Source: Astropecten irregularis
Lineage: Eukaryota; Echinodermata; Asteroidea; Paxillosida; Astropectinidae
NCBI GenBank assembly: GCA_963971285.1
Contig: OZ020250.1
Location: forward strand, 11,640,499-11,704,498
DNA: 64,000 nucleotides
Direction of reading: 5' to 3'
Shown here: positions 56,446-64,000 of the stretch, piece by piece
How positions within the stretch are numbered: position 1 is the stretch's first letter
Layout of the letters: each line of letters begins with the position of its first letter
Translations under genes and position numbers: made by a program
Notes under the pieces: model-generated
Databases searched by the model: none
The model's input: the letters and a program-made list of their open reading frames with translations, nothing else
Told to the model about the DNA's origin: nothing

Positions 56446-57808
56446 CAGGGCCTGTTTGATTAATGCAAAGGATCCCTGATTTTGGGATCCACGTCCTATG
56501 CAGGGTATGCTAAAACGGGATCCAGATCCGCAGGATTCGCCATAAACAAACAGGCCCATAGTCTTGGTTCCAAGACCTTCATTGTTGCTTTCCCGCAGCC
56601 CATAGGGCACCCCCGCACGGCGGATATGGGGATAATTCTGTCTCGGACTTCTAGACCGTCACAAAGGTCTTGGATATTTTGTAAAGGGATGTTTAACTTT
56701 TTCTTTACTTTTCGTTGAATCTGCCTTGGATTTCCAAGGGAGCCAATCAGCGAGCGAGTTTCAGCTCACATCATGAATTATTCATGTTAGACAAACATTA
56801 TTCACTGTATGCATATTTACGTACGTTCGATGGCCTAAGGGCCTAGCTAGCTAATTATATGTCACGCTGCATATCATGCAGTATTTTGTAAAATTTTCAG
56901 GAAAATATTTTGAGGACTGTACTGTATTTACTACGCAATTGAGCTGGCGTTTAACTTGCGCTGTCGACATGATGGCCTCAACATGTTATATGTGTTATTT
57001 GTGGAAAGCAGTTAATTTCTTGCAAAAACTACATTTCACTTAGATCTAAATCCCAGGAAAAAATATCATTTATTCCAAAGAGGTTTCAATGATCACAAAT
57101 TTTCAATCCCAAGAGGTAGAAACGCTATATTTTGTGCAACATCTGCCGCCCACATGTGAAACAAGTACAAAACATGTGATTTAAATGATTTTATAAATGA
57201 TTACGTCATGTTGTATCATTGAAATTATTCAATTTTCTCGATTTAATTTCATATTCGCAAAATGATTTTGTATCGTTGAAATGAGTACGTCATGTTCATT
57301 TTTTGGAAATGCTTTCATTTTCTCTATTTAATTTTATATTTGCAAAATGATTTTGTATCGTTGAAATTATTTTTTATCATTGAAATGATCAGCGTCATGT
57401 TGTATCATTGAAATGATTTCATTTTCTTGATTTTATTTTGTATTCGCAAAATCATCCCAAAAGCCGCATTCCATGTCCTCCAACATCATCATAATGTTGT
57501 CGCCTATGGCAATGCCTTCGAGTCAAGACAGCAACATGCACGCCATGGCTTTGTTGTACTTTATGTACAGCTCTGATTGAATTGTCTCATTAATTCCTGT
57601 AGCTGGCATTTTGCATATTCAATTACCATACGTCATACGCGCTGTGCCTTATTACCATAATCTAGCCCCGCCCTCAAATACAAAATATCCAAGACCTTTG
57701 TGACGGTCCAGAATTAAAATTCAGAGACAGAATTATCCCATATCCGCCGTGCGGGGGCCCCCTATGGGCCACAGGAAAGCAACAACGAAGGTCTTGGAAC
57801 CAAGACGA
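56446..57808. mobile_element. TIR element nested in the gypsy element, 9-bp flank repeat
   Basis: Long inverted arms at about 56563-56690 and 57675-57806 (GTCTTGGTTCCAAGACC, CCGCACGGCGGATATGG, GTCACAAAGGTCTTGG). The whole block, together with the small element at 56446-56561, is flanked by exact 9-bp ACCTTACCA (56437-56445, 57809-57817); joining the flanks restores a gypsy reading frame. Long TIRs and a 9-bp duplication point to a MULE-type element. The interior carries ~100-bp repeats around AAAATGATTTTGTATCGTTG (57180-57450). No transposase. Confidence 0.7.
56448..56559. mobile_element. small MITE at the edge of the nested element
   Basis: GGGCCTGTTTG and the inverse CAAACAGGCCC bound about 110 bp with GGATCC-type palindromes inside. 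It sits between the left 9-bp repeat and the left arm of the larger TIR element, so it inserted at or near that element's end. Confidence 0.5.
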
Positions 57809-57859
57809 ACCTTACCATGGTGATGGCATATATGTCAACAGCGGATGACCGAAATACGC

Positions 57860-58504
57860 CAAAGATCTGCGAGAGTTCGTAGCTACTGGGAGTAGCATGT
57901 CACATCTAGTCCCTACTATCCGCAATCCAATGGCCAGGCTGAGAAGGCAGTTCACATTGCCAAGCTGATTCTGCAACAACCAGATCCAGTTCAAGGTCTG
58001 ATGACCTACCGTTCCACTCCGATACCAGCCCTGGGTGTTTCTCCAGCAAGACTGATGATGGGGAGAGAGATGCGCACCACATTGCCTGTTCTTTCCCGTA
58101 ATCTTCCTCCGAAGCTCGCAAGTCGTAAACAGCTGCAAGCAGCAGATCAAATGCGCAAGACCAAGAGCGCAACCTACTTCAATCGCAGACATGGTGCAAA
58201 ACAACTGGGTGAGCTGAAACCAGGCGATGACATCAGGGTTTGCACCAAAGCAGGATGGAGTCCCGTGGGCAAGGTGATCCGGAAGGCTGGCCTGCCTCAT
58301 TCCTATCTTGTCAACATCCGAGGTGCAGCGTACCGTAGGAACAGACGCCAGATGATGTTTGTCCCTAAGCCTGATCCAGAACCACTCTATGACATCCAGA
58401 CCCCAAACACCAATGATCCACAACCAAACCAACCTCCATCAACTGGTCGACCTCATCGCACTGTACATCCACCAACATGGCATCAGGACTATCTTATGAA
58501 CTAG
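57860..58504 (+). pseudogene. gypsy integrase, C-terminal part
   Basis: An open frame ending at 58504. It starts inside the catalytic core with SPYYPQSNGQAEKAV (57876 onward), the conserved integrase block that contains the catalytic Glu of the DDE triad, then TYRSTPIPALGVSPARLMMG, and LKPGDDIRV of the C-terminal domain, and ends in a Pro-rich tail. The zinc-finger HHCC domain and first two Asp of the core are absent because of the upstream deletion. It is the only long intact frame of the element. Confidence 0.85.
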
Positions 58505-58817
58505 TGAACTTTGAACTCTCTCAACACTCATTTGTTTAATAGATGCTAAACACTCGCATTCAAAAAAGCACTTAAACCTCATCTCAAAATTCATTAGATT
58601 TACCCTACATTTCAAGGATACCTTTGGAAGCAACAATTCTTATCCATGGACTGTAAGAACCTGTATAACCATTGACTTTGGACTTTGAACTTTATCTGAA
58701 AACTAGCCACGCTAAGGACACAATTCAACACAACAACAACGACAATCACTTTAAAGATTTCTGTTTGCTTTTTCTTGTGTTAGCAGGTTGTTCCTTTTTC
58801 AGAAAAAAAAAGGGAAA

Positions 58818-58986
58818 TGTTCTAACAAGCATTACATCATGACACAAACTACACGTTGCGTGTAGTGTTTTGAATAAAGGCAAGAGCCAAGATGTCTGCC
58901 CCATTACATGACTCGTCACACGAAGTACTTGGTGAGTTCGTTCTTTGTATAATTTACTACTTCTAAAAGGACCCCCACATATAACA
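58818..58986 (+). repeat. 3' LTR
   Basis: 169 bp, TGTTCTAACAAGCATTACA to CACATATAACA, the partner of 56015-56179. The polypurine tract is immediately upstream and the ATTAT duplication immediately downstream. Confidence 0.9.
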
Positions 58987-59045
58987 ATTATGAGCTGGAT
59001 TTTACAACCAACTCATTTATATTGAGTTATTATAATTATTCTTGT

Positions 59046-59225
59046 TCGTTTGGCAGTCAGAAGCCATGAAACCACACCGCCACACACCGCCATACCCCGG
59101 GGATCATTTCACTGATACAAGCAGCAATGCTGCAACGTGGGAACGGTACATGCGGGATCACTCAAAGAGGATACGGCTTTTTAATTTAAAATTTAATCAT
59201 CAAATAACCACAAGAACAAATTGTC
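59046..59225. repeat. SINE-associated repeat module
   Basis: TTCGTTTGGCAGTCAGAAGCC, CACACCGCCATACCCC and TCATTTCAC..GATACA match 63185-63310, and the first block matches the spacer between the SINE pair at 43086-43145 (inverted). It lacks the tRNA-like head here. Confidence 0.5.
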
Positions 59226-59289
59226 CATTTTTGTCACATCCCGACTTGACATAGGAAATTCTCTCCTCTTTGGCCTTCCACAGGAGCAA

Positions 59290-59789
59290 GGGGCCGTCCA
59301 TAAAGTACGTACGCACGGAGGGGGGGGGGGGGGGGTTGGGGGTTGTTACTGATGCGTACAGTCCATGCGTACGGGGGGGGGGGGGGGGGGGAGGGGCGGT
59401 TACGCAAACAAAAAATTTGCATAATCAGAGAGGGGGAAAACAAGAAAAAGCACCATGATTTATTAGTTTTTTCCTTTTTTTCTTATTCAATATGATAAAA
59501 AATAGTAAAATACATCTGTAAATGTATAAAAACATGTTACACTTACATGTAAGATATTCGTTTCAAAATTTGACAGTGACGTCCCAATAACGGTACCGGC
59601 CCGGATTATTGTGACATATTAATTATGCTAAAGCAAGGTACCACGAGTAGTGGAAAACCTGATGTGAAATGCGTATGCGTACAGGGGGGAGGGGGGTTAT
59701 GACCATTGCATACGCCTTGCGTACAGAGGGGGAGGGGGGGGGGTCAAAAAAGTTGGCATTTCATGCGTACGTACTTTATGGACGGCCCC
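59290..59789. mobile_element. MITE with GGGGCCGTCCATAAAGTACG ends and poly-G interior
   Basis: GGGGCCGTCCATAAAGTACG at 59290 and its inverse ending at 59789, with CAA on both sides (59287-59289, 59790-59792). Joining the flanks restores the LINE frame PQEQ|LKG, which fixes the insertion. The interior contains four long G runs (59317, 59371, 59684 and 59727 regions) interleaved with GCGTACG words. Assembly errors are likely in the G runs. Confidence 0.8.
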
Positions 59790-59850
59790 CAACTGAAAGG
59801 ACTACAGCGTACTCAGAACACAGCTGCACGTCTCATTACATTAACTATAA

Positions 59851-60032
59851 GGCTGCGTTCGAGCGGTTACTCCCGGTAACACGAGTGTGATGCGCGCGCA
59901 ATACTCTCCGGTGCAGGAGTATACTCCCCAACGCTGGAGAGTATACTCTCGCTGACCCGAGTGTCGTACTCCGGCCGTTCGACCGCTCAGGAGTATACTC
60001 GTGTTAACACGAGTAGCTCGCTCGAACGCAGC
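59851..60032. mobile_element. MITE with GCTGCGTTCGAGC ends
   Basis: About 182 bp, ends GGCTGCGTTCGAGCG and inverse CGCTCGAACGCAGC, possible ATAA duplication (59847-59850, 60033-60036). Inside, GAGTATACTC and CGTGTTAACACGAGT palindromes recur. Inserted in the LINE fragment. Confidence 0.65.
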
Positions 60033-60539
60033 ATAAAAGTCTGCTCACATCACTCCCATTCTAAAAGATCTTCACTGGTTACCAGTCTCTTACAGGATAA
60101 TGTCAAGCTTTTATTAATTGTCTTAAGGCTCTTAATGGCAAAGCCCCTTCTTACATCATGGATCTCCTCACATCTTGCATGCTTCGATCATGTCACAAAT
60201 ATCTACTGTCTGAACCTAGGTCACATCGCTCATGGGGGGAAAGATCAATTTCAGTAGCAGCTCCTCGCCTGTGGAACCAACTACCTTTACATATTCGAAG
60301 TTCAGAATCCTTTATTCGGAATTTCTTTATTCAAGACATCCCTGAAGACCCATCTCATGGCCCAGGCATTCAATTAGTGTTTTCATTAATTTTGTTATGT
60401 TTTGTATGTAATACTTATTTTTGTACGTGTTTAGTATTTGCTTTATATTTATATTTTGTTGTTGTTATTCCTCTGTGTATCTAGCGCCTTGAGCGCCTAT
60501 CATTAGGTGGATATGTGCGCTTTACAAATTCCAATTATT

Positions 60540-63014
60540 AGCTGTTTCGCATGCAGCGGAACAGCTTTTTGGCTTTTCCATGTTCAATGGAAAAGGTATT
60601 GTTTTTGTTCTGATTTTTTTTTTACTTTCTTCTTCTTCTTCTTCTTCTTCTTGTCGTTGGAATTTCTATAGACTTTGCACATGTGCATTCTCGGTGGCAC
60701 TTTGGCCACTTTTAAACTGCCGATTTTAACCAAACTTGGTCAAAACAAAGTCCCCATAGGGTCAATGTGTGCCGAAACTTTTCGTCATCATGACGTCATC
60801 AGGTGTCACGTGACAGTGTCTTAAAGGGGCAAACTTCAGACATCAATTATGAACGAACCCTTGGTCCGACTGAGTTGAAACTTGGTATGTATCTAAGTCA
60901 GGAAGTGTTATATCGAAAAATTGCAATGACGTCATCATGACGTCATTCCCTGATTTTTTATGATTTATTGAAATTTTGGGTCATTAAAGTTCTTTTAACG
61001 ATATCTAGTAAACGAAACAAGATATCTTTGAATTTCTTTTTGATAATTCTTCAGCATACACCATAGATGAACACTGCATAGACAAAAATTCAGTGACGTC
61101 ATCATGACGTCATAAAAAATGCGATTTTTATAACACATAGTAGGAACGGCCGATGGCCTTGAAAATTGGTACATTGGTGAATTGGAGGTTCGGGATTGTA
61201 ATTATGAAGTTACATCAAGACAGCGTCATTTTTTTTATTTTTTATGATTTTTAAAATATTTTTCACGCTATAGCCATTGACTTGTACAGGGCAAACAGGA
61301 AGTAGCTCCTCATTTAAAAGTGGTAAGAGCTAGGATCATGATTCTTTCACCAAATATCAATGTTAGGCAAGGTCTTTCTTTGTGACACATTGCTTGACCT
61401 CTGTGACCTCTACTTCCGGTCAAACAGGAAGTAGCTCCTCATTTAAAAGTGGTTACAGCTATGATCATGATTCTTTCACCAAAAGTGAATGTGAGGCAAT
61501 TTCCTTCATTTGTGTCACATTGCTTGACCTCTGTGACCTCTACTTCCGGTCAAACAGGAAGTAGCTCCTCATTTAAAAGTTGTAAGAGCTAGGATCATGA
61601 TTCTTTCAGCAAAAGTAAATGTTAGGCAAGGTCTTTCCCTGTGACACAAACATGACCAAGTCAAGTGACTTCAGATTTAAGGTGCACTCTTCAAAAGTAT
61701 AAAGCTTAATAATATCTTAATCAAATGTTTTTGTGTGTATAATGTTTTGACAACTTTTTAATATCATAAAACGGAAAAGCCATGTGTTCTGTTTTCAACA
61801 GACACAATCTCTAGTTTTTTTCTTCTTTCCTTTTTTTTTTTTTTTTCTTTTTCCACTTTTTTTTCCCATAGACATAACACAGGGATTTTATACAAGTCAC
61901 TTCTACCATTATGCAAATTCCGATCAACTTCATACTTGGCACATAGTTAGACCACCACCCCGAATAGTGTCCCGCGTATGTACGTCATCGTGACGTCATC
62001 ACGTGCACAATTACGTCATCATAAAAGTGCAAATTTTAGGGCTCTTTATCTCCGGAACGGCAAGTCCGATGCAACTCAAACTTGATATGCAAGTATATGG
62101 GGACGTGTTAAAGACAAAAATTGCAGTCACGTGTCGATGACATCATCGTGTGATTTTATACGAATTATTCAATTTTTGGACCTTTTCTTTATATCTCCTG
62201 AACGACAAATCGTAATTTCGAAATTCTTTCGGTAAAATGTTTGTTAGGTTATAGGCATATGCCACAATTTACCAAAAAGGTGTGACGTCATGATGACGTC
62301 ATCAAAAAGCCGATTTTCAGATTCACATATAAGGTATATCCGATGGTGATGAAACTTGGTGGGTAGGTAGGGAATGGTACTAGTATCCTAAATGTGAAAT
62401 GACGTCACGATGACGTCATCGGCTGATTTTTTTATTGATTTTTGAATATTTAATTTTGCCATTTTTCCCCAGAAACACACATAAGCGAATATCCGATCGT
62501 AATGAAACTTGGTGGATAGGTAGGAAATGGCATTAGTATCCCTAATGTGAAGTGACGTCATGATGATGTCATCGGCTGATTTTTTATTGATTTTTTTAAT
62601 AATTAATTTGGCCATTTAGAGTCAAACATAACACAAAACACGGGCTTTGGAACTTTTTGGACCGCTGGCTATCTGAAGTAGTGGGACAATTGTGTACACT
62701 TGAATGGAGCACGACGAGCTAGAAAATGAATCATTTTGCTGTTTCCACTGCCCATAAGCACAACCATACATACTAAGCACGCTGGCCTATAGTAGACTTG
62801 TGAATTGCCACATGTATGTACATGTATCAGTATACATACATATGTGTGTATTGATGGACAACTGACGACACTCCTGATAGTTGTTAACGGCAATGAAGAC
62901 ACCACTGATTTGCTTTTTTTCTGTACTGGGCCAATTGCGTTCATGTTTATTTTTCATATTATTAATAAAACATACGCGAAACAGCTCAGTGTTTGTCAAC
63001 AAACACAGGTCTAG
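60540..63014 (+). mobile_element. Helentron-like family D element, split by family C
   Basis: The 5' hairpin AGCTGTTTCGC..GCGGAACAGCT at 60540 is the inverse partner of GCGAAACAGCT near 62980. The 3' end is hairpin GTGTTTGTCAACAAACAC, AGGT and CTAG at 63011-63014. Body 61815-62980 has TGACGTCATGATGACGTCAT pairs and ~190-bp repeats (GATGGTGATGAAACTTGG / GATCGTAATGAAACTTGG). It inserted into the (ATT)n tail of the LINE, which resumes after 63014, and was itself hit by a family C element just after its 5' hairpin. Confidence 0.75.
60570..61814 (+). mobile_element. Helentron-like family C element, full length
   Basis: The 5' hairpin GGCTTTTCC..GGAAAAGG at 60571 is followed by TATTGTTTTTGTTCTG and a (TTC)n tract. 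The body shares CTCGGTGGCACTTTGGCC and AAACTGCCGATTTTAACC with the minus copy at 50922-51866. Three copies of an ~115-bp repeat (CTTCCGGTCAAACAGGAAG, TCATTTAAAAGTGGT, ATGATTCTTTCACC) follow, then GGAAAAGCC, hairpin TCTGTT..AACAGA, CACAATCT and CTAG at 61811-61814. GGCTTTTCC and GGAAAAGCC form the subterminal inverted repeat. Confidence 0.75.
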
Positions 63015-63024
63015 TTATTATTAT

Positions 63025-63152
63025 TAAGGGAAACTGACTGAATTTAAAGTCATTGAAAAGTGAACAAAGCAAAATTTACTGGAGCGGGATTCGAACCGAC
63101 GACCTCCTGAATACCGTACAGGCGCTCTATCAACTGAGCCATCCAGCCCTTC
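63025..63152 (-). mobile_element. tRNA-derived SINE, third copy
   Basis: Minus strand: box A TGGCTCAGTTGATAGAGC, box B GGTTCGAATCC, acceptor-like ends GGCTGGA / TCCAGTA, tail TTTTGCTTTGTTCACTTTTC and AATGACTTTAAATTCAGTC. Slightly diverged from the copy at 42940. The tail alone recurs at 63325-63378, where the head has been replaced by the ~105-bp minisatellite. Confidence 0.7.
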
Positions 63153-63384
63153 ATTGGTGGTGACCCCAATAGTCAATTATCTTTGTTCGTTTGGCAGTCA
63201 GAAGCCTTGAAACCAGGCACACACCGCCATACCCCAAGGATCATTTCACCGATACACAGCAATGCTGCAACCTGGGAACTATACATGGCGGCTTTTTAAA
63301 TAATATAATCATCAAATAACAACAAGGAAAACTGACTGAATTTAAAGTCATTGAAAAGTGAACAAAGAAAAATTGACAAACATC

Positions 63385-63710
63385 TTTATAAGAAAGGACA
63401 TGGCCAGCACGTGATGAGCCCACGGGGAAGCCGTGAATCACTTTGATACACGGTATGTATACACCAGTCGATTTGTCTGACCGGAAGGGGCCCGGATACA
63501 GCGCGCAATGAGCCCAGGGGGGCCGGGGAAGCTGCTTCGATACACGGCACGAAAACAGCTGATGACCTCTCTCACCGGACAATGCCCTTATTCAGTGCGT
63601 GTTGAACAGGGAAGCGGTGAAACGCTTCGATATGCGGTATGTATGCACCGGTCGACCTGCTTCAAGTCGAGTTGTCCCACCGGTCGACTTGTCTGACATC
63701 CACGTGTACA
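63385..63710 (-). repeat. ~105-bp minisatellite, inverted relative to 55.4 kb
   Basis: About three units of the same family as 55420-55930 in the opposite orientation (minus-strand GTCAGACAAGTCGACCGGTG, CCGTGTATCGAAGC, GGGCTCATTGCGCGCTG). The unit order matches the first three units of the 55.4-kb copy, so the two loci share an ancestral block rather than independent expansions. Confidence 0.65.
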
Positions 63711-64000
63711 CGATCAGCCATGTGGTGCCAATGCTACTCAACCTAGCCCCACACACAGGGCTGTAGAAGGCTCTCTTTTAAAATCAGTCTCTCTCTCTGG
63801 TCGCCATTCACCATGTTCACAGCCCTACTTCAACGCATTGTGACTTAACGCGTGAGATCCAAAGTCAAGAGCAGAATTGTCACAAACTTACTCAACCATG
63901 TCAACTGCACTTGCTGAAGCATAAAAAAGCCATAATTGAGATTGATACTGATAAGAAATAGGCCTATTGTTTCCTAGCTGCTGTAACTGTAGCCCTATAT
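63711..64000. other. right edge, nothing recognised
   Basis: A short CT-rich stretch at about 63773-63801; no gene or repeat family identified. Confidence 0.35.

Larger units (their letters stand above)
56015..58986 (+). mobile_element. Ty3/gypsy LTR retrotransposon, internally deleted
   Basis: Two LTRs (56015-56179 and 58818-58986) start TGTT and end AACA, with the exact 5-bp duplication ATTAT on both sides (56010-56014, 58987-58991). TGGTGGCAGCGGTGGGAT directly follows the 5' LTR as primer-binding site. A purine run, AGAAAAAAAAAGGGAAA, directly precedes the 3' LTR. Between them only the RNase H tail and the 3' part of integrase remain; gag, protease, reverse transcriptase and most of RNase H are missing. 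A TIR element is nested inside. It is therefore non-autonomous. Confidence 0.9.
59248..60539 (+). pseudogene. LINE (CR1/Jockey-like) ORF2 C-terminal fragment
   Basis: The reading frame shows GNSLLFGLPQEQ, LKGLQRTQNTAARLIT, HITPILKDLHWLPVS, LKALNGKAPSYIMDLLTS, SVAAPRLWNQLPLHIR. This is the order and wording of the end of the reverse-transcriptase protein in CR1/Jockey-group LINEs. It is interrupted by two MITEs and has at least two frameshifts. The 3' end, AGCGCCTTGAGCGCC..GTGCGCTTTACAAATT then (ATT)n, is a typical tail of such elements. 5' truncation is normal for LINE copies. Confidence 0.8.

Noticed and set aside
57812..58432. 206-codon minus-strand frame opposite the integrase
   Set aside because: It is the antisense shadow of the gypsy integrase frame, which has recognisable motifs on the plus strand.
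62040..62620. Separate satellite at 62 kb
   Set aside because: The repeated GATGGTGATGAAACTTGG-type blocks are internal repeats of the family D Helentron, bounded by its own termini.

Overview
This is animal nuclear DNA: AT-rich, packed with transposable elements, with GT-AG spliced exons and no bacterial-style operons. I place it in an invertebrate, probably a deuterostome such as an echinoderm or hemichordate. That placement rests on overall repeat character and is weak. The repeats include DIRS retroelements, a tRNA-derived SINE, Helentron-type elements and several DNA-transposon families.

One host gene can be read. It lies on the minus strand and encodes a CP2-type transcription factor (TFCP2/UBP1/TFCP2L1 family). 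Six exons join in consistent phase: 53122-53022 (ATG), 52167-52120, 49643-49499, 44216-44004, 43555-43409 and 19635-19525. They give the N-terminus and most of the CP2 DNA-binding domain. Two further candidate exons lie at 18617-18576 and 12761-12673. The SAM-like and dimerisation regions known from the family are not seen and probably lie beyond the left edge. The intron between 43409 and 19635 is about 23.8 kb.

The most striking content is a set of non-autonomous Helentron (Helitron-like, HINE/DINE-type) families. They share one layout: a 5' hairpin that supplies a subterminal inverted repeat, an AT-rich body full of TGACGTCA palindromes, the matching repeat near the 3' end, then a perfect hairpin and a terminus close to AATGTCTAG. 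Family A (plus strand) fills much of 1-8.5 kb plus 11.5-12.6 kb and carries ~140-bp internal tandem repeats. Family B (minus strand) forms a head-to-tail array of about 17 units from 21.1 to 42.2 kb inside the large TFCP2-like intron. Families C and D occur at 50.9-52.0 kb and 60.5-63.0 kb.

Layout: 1-12.6 kb, family A copies with nested DNA transposons, including a MULE-like element with a 9-bp duplication and a Harbinger-like element with TTA. 12.6-21 kb, candidate exons, exon 6, and MITEs in introns. 21.1-42.2 kb, the family B array with a hAT insertion. 42.2-53.1 kb, exons 5 to 1, a SINE pair, a decayed DIRS retroelement inside a TIR element, and family C copies. 53.1-56 kb, upstream DNA with small foldback elements and a ~105-bp minisatellite. 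56.0-59.0 kb, a Ty3/gypsy LTR element with both LTRs, a 5-bp duplication, a large internal deletion and a nested TIR element. 59.2-63.0 kb, a LINE 3' fragment interrupted by two MITEs and by nested Helentrons. 63.0-64 kb, SINE and inverted minisatellite.

All calls are by eye. Splice sites of exons 1-6 are strongly supported by phase and family match. Most repeat edges are approximate unless a target-site duplication is quoted.
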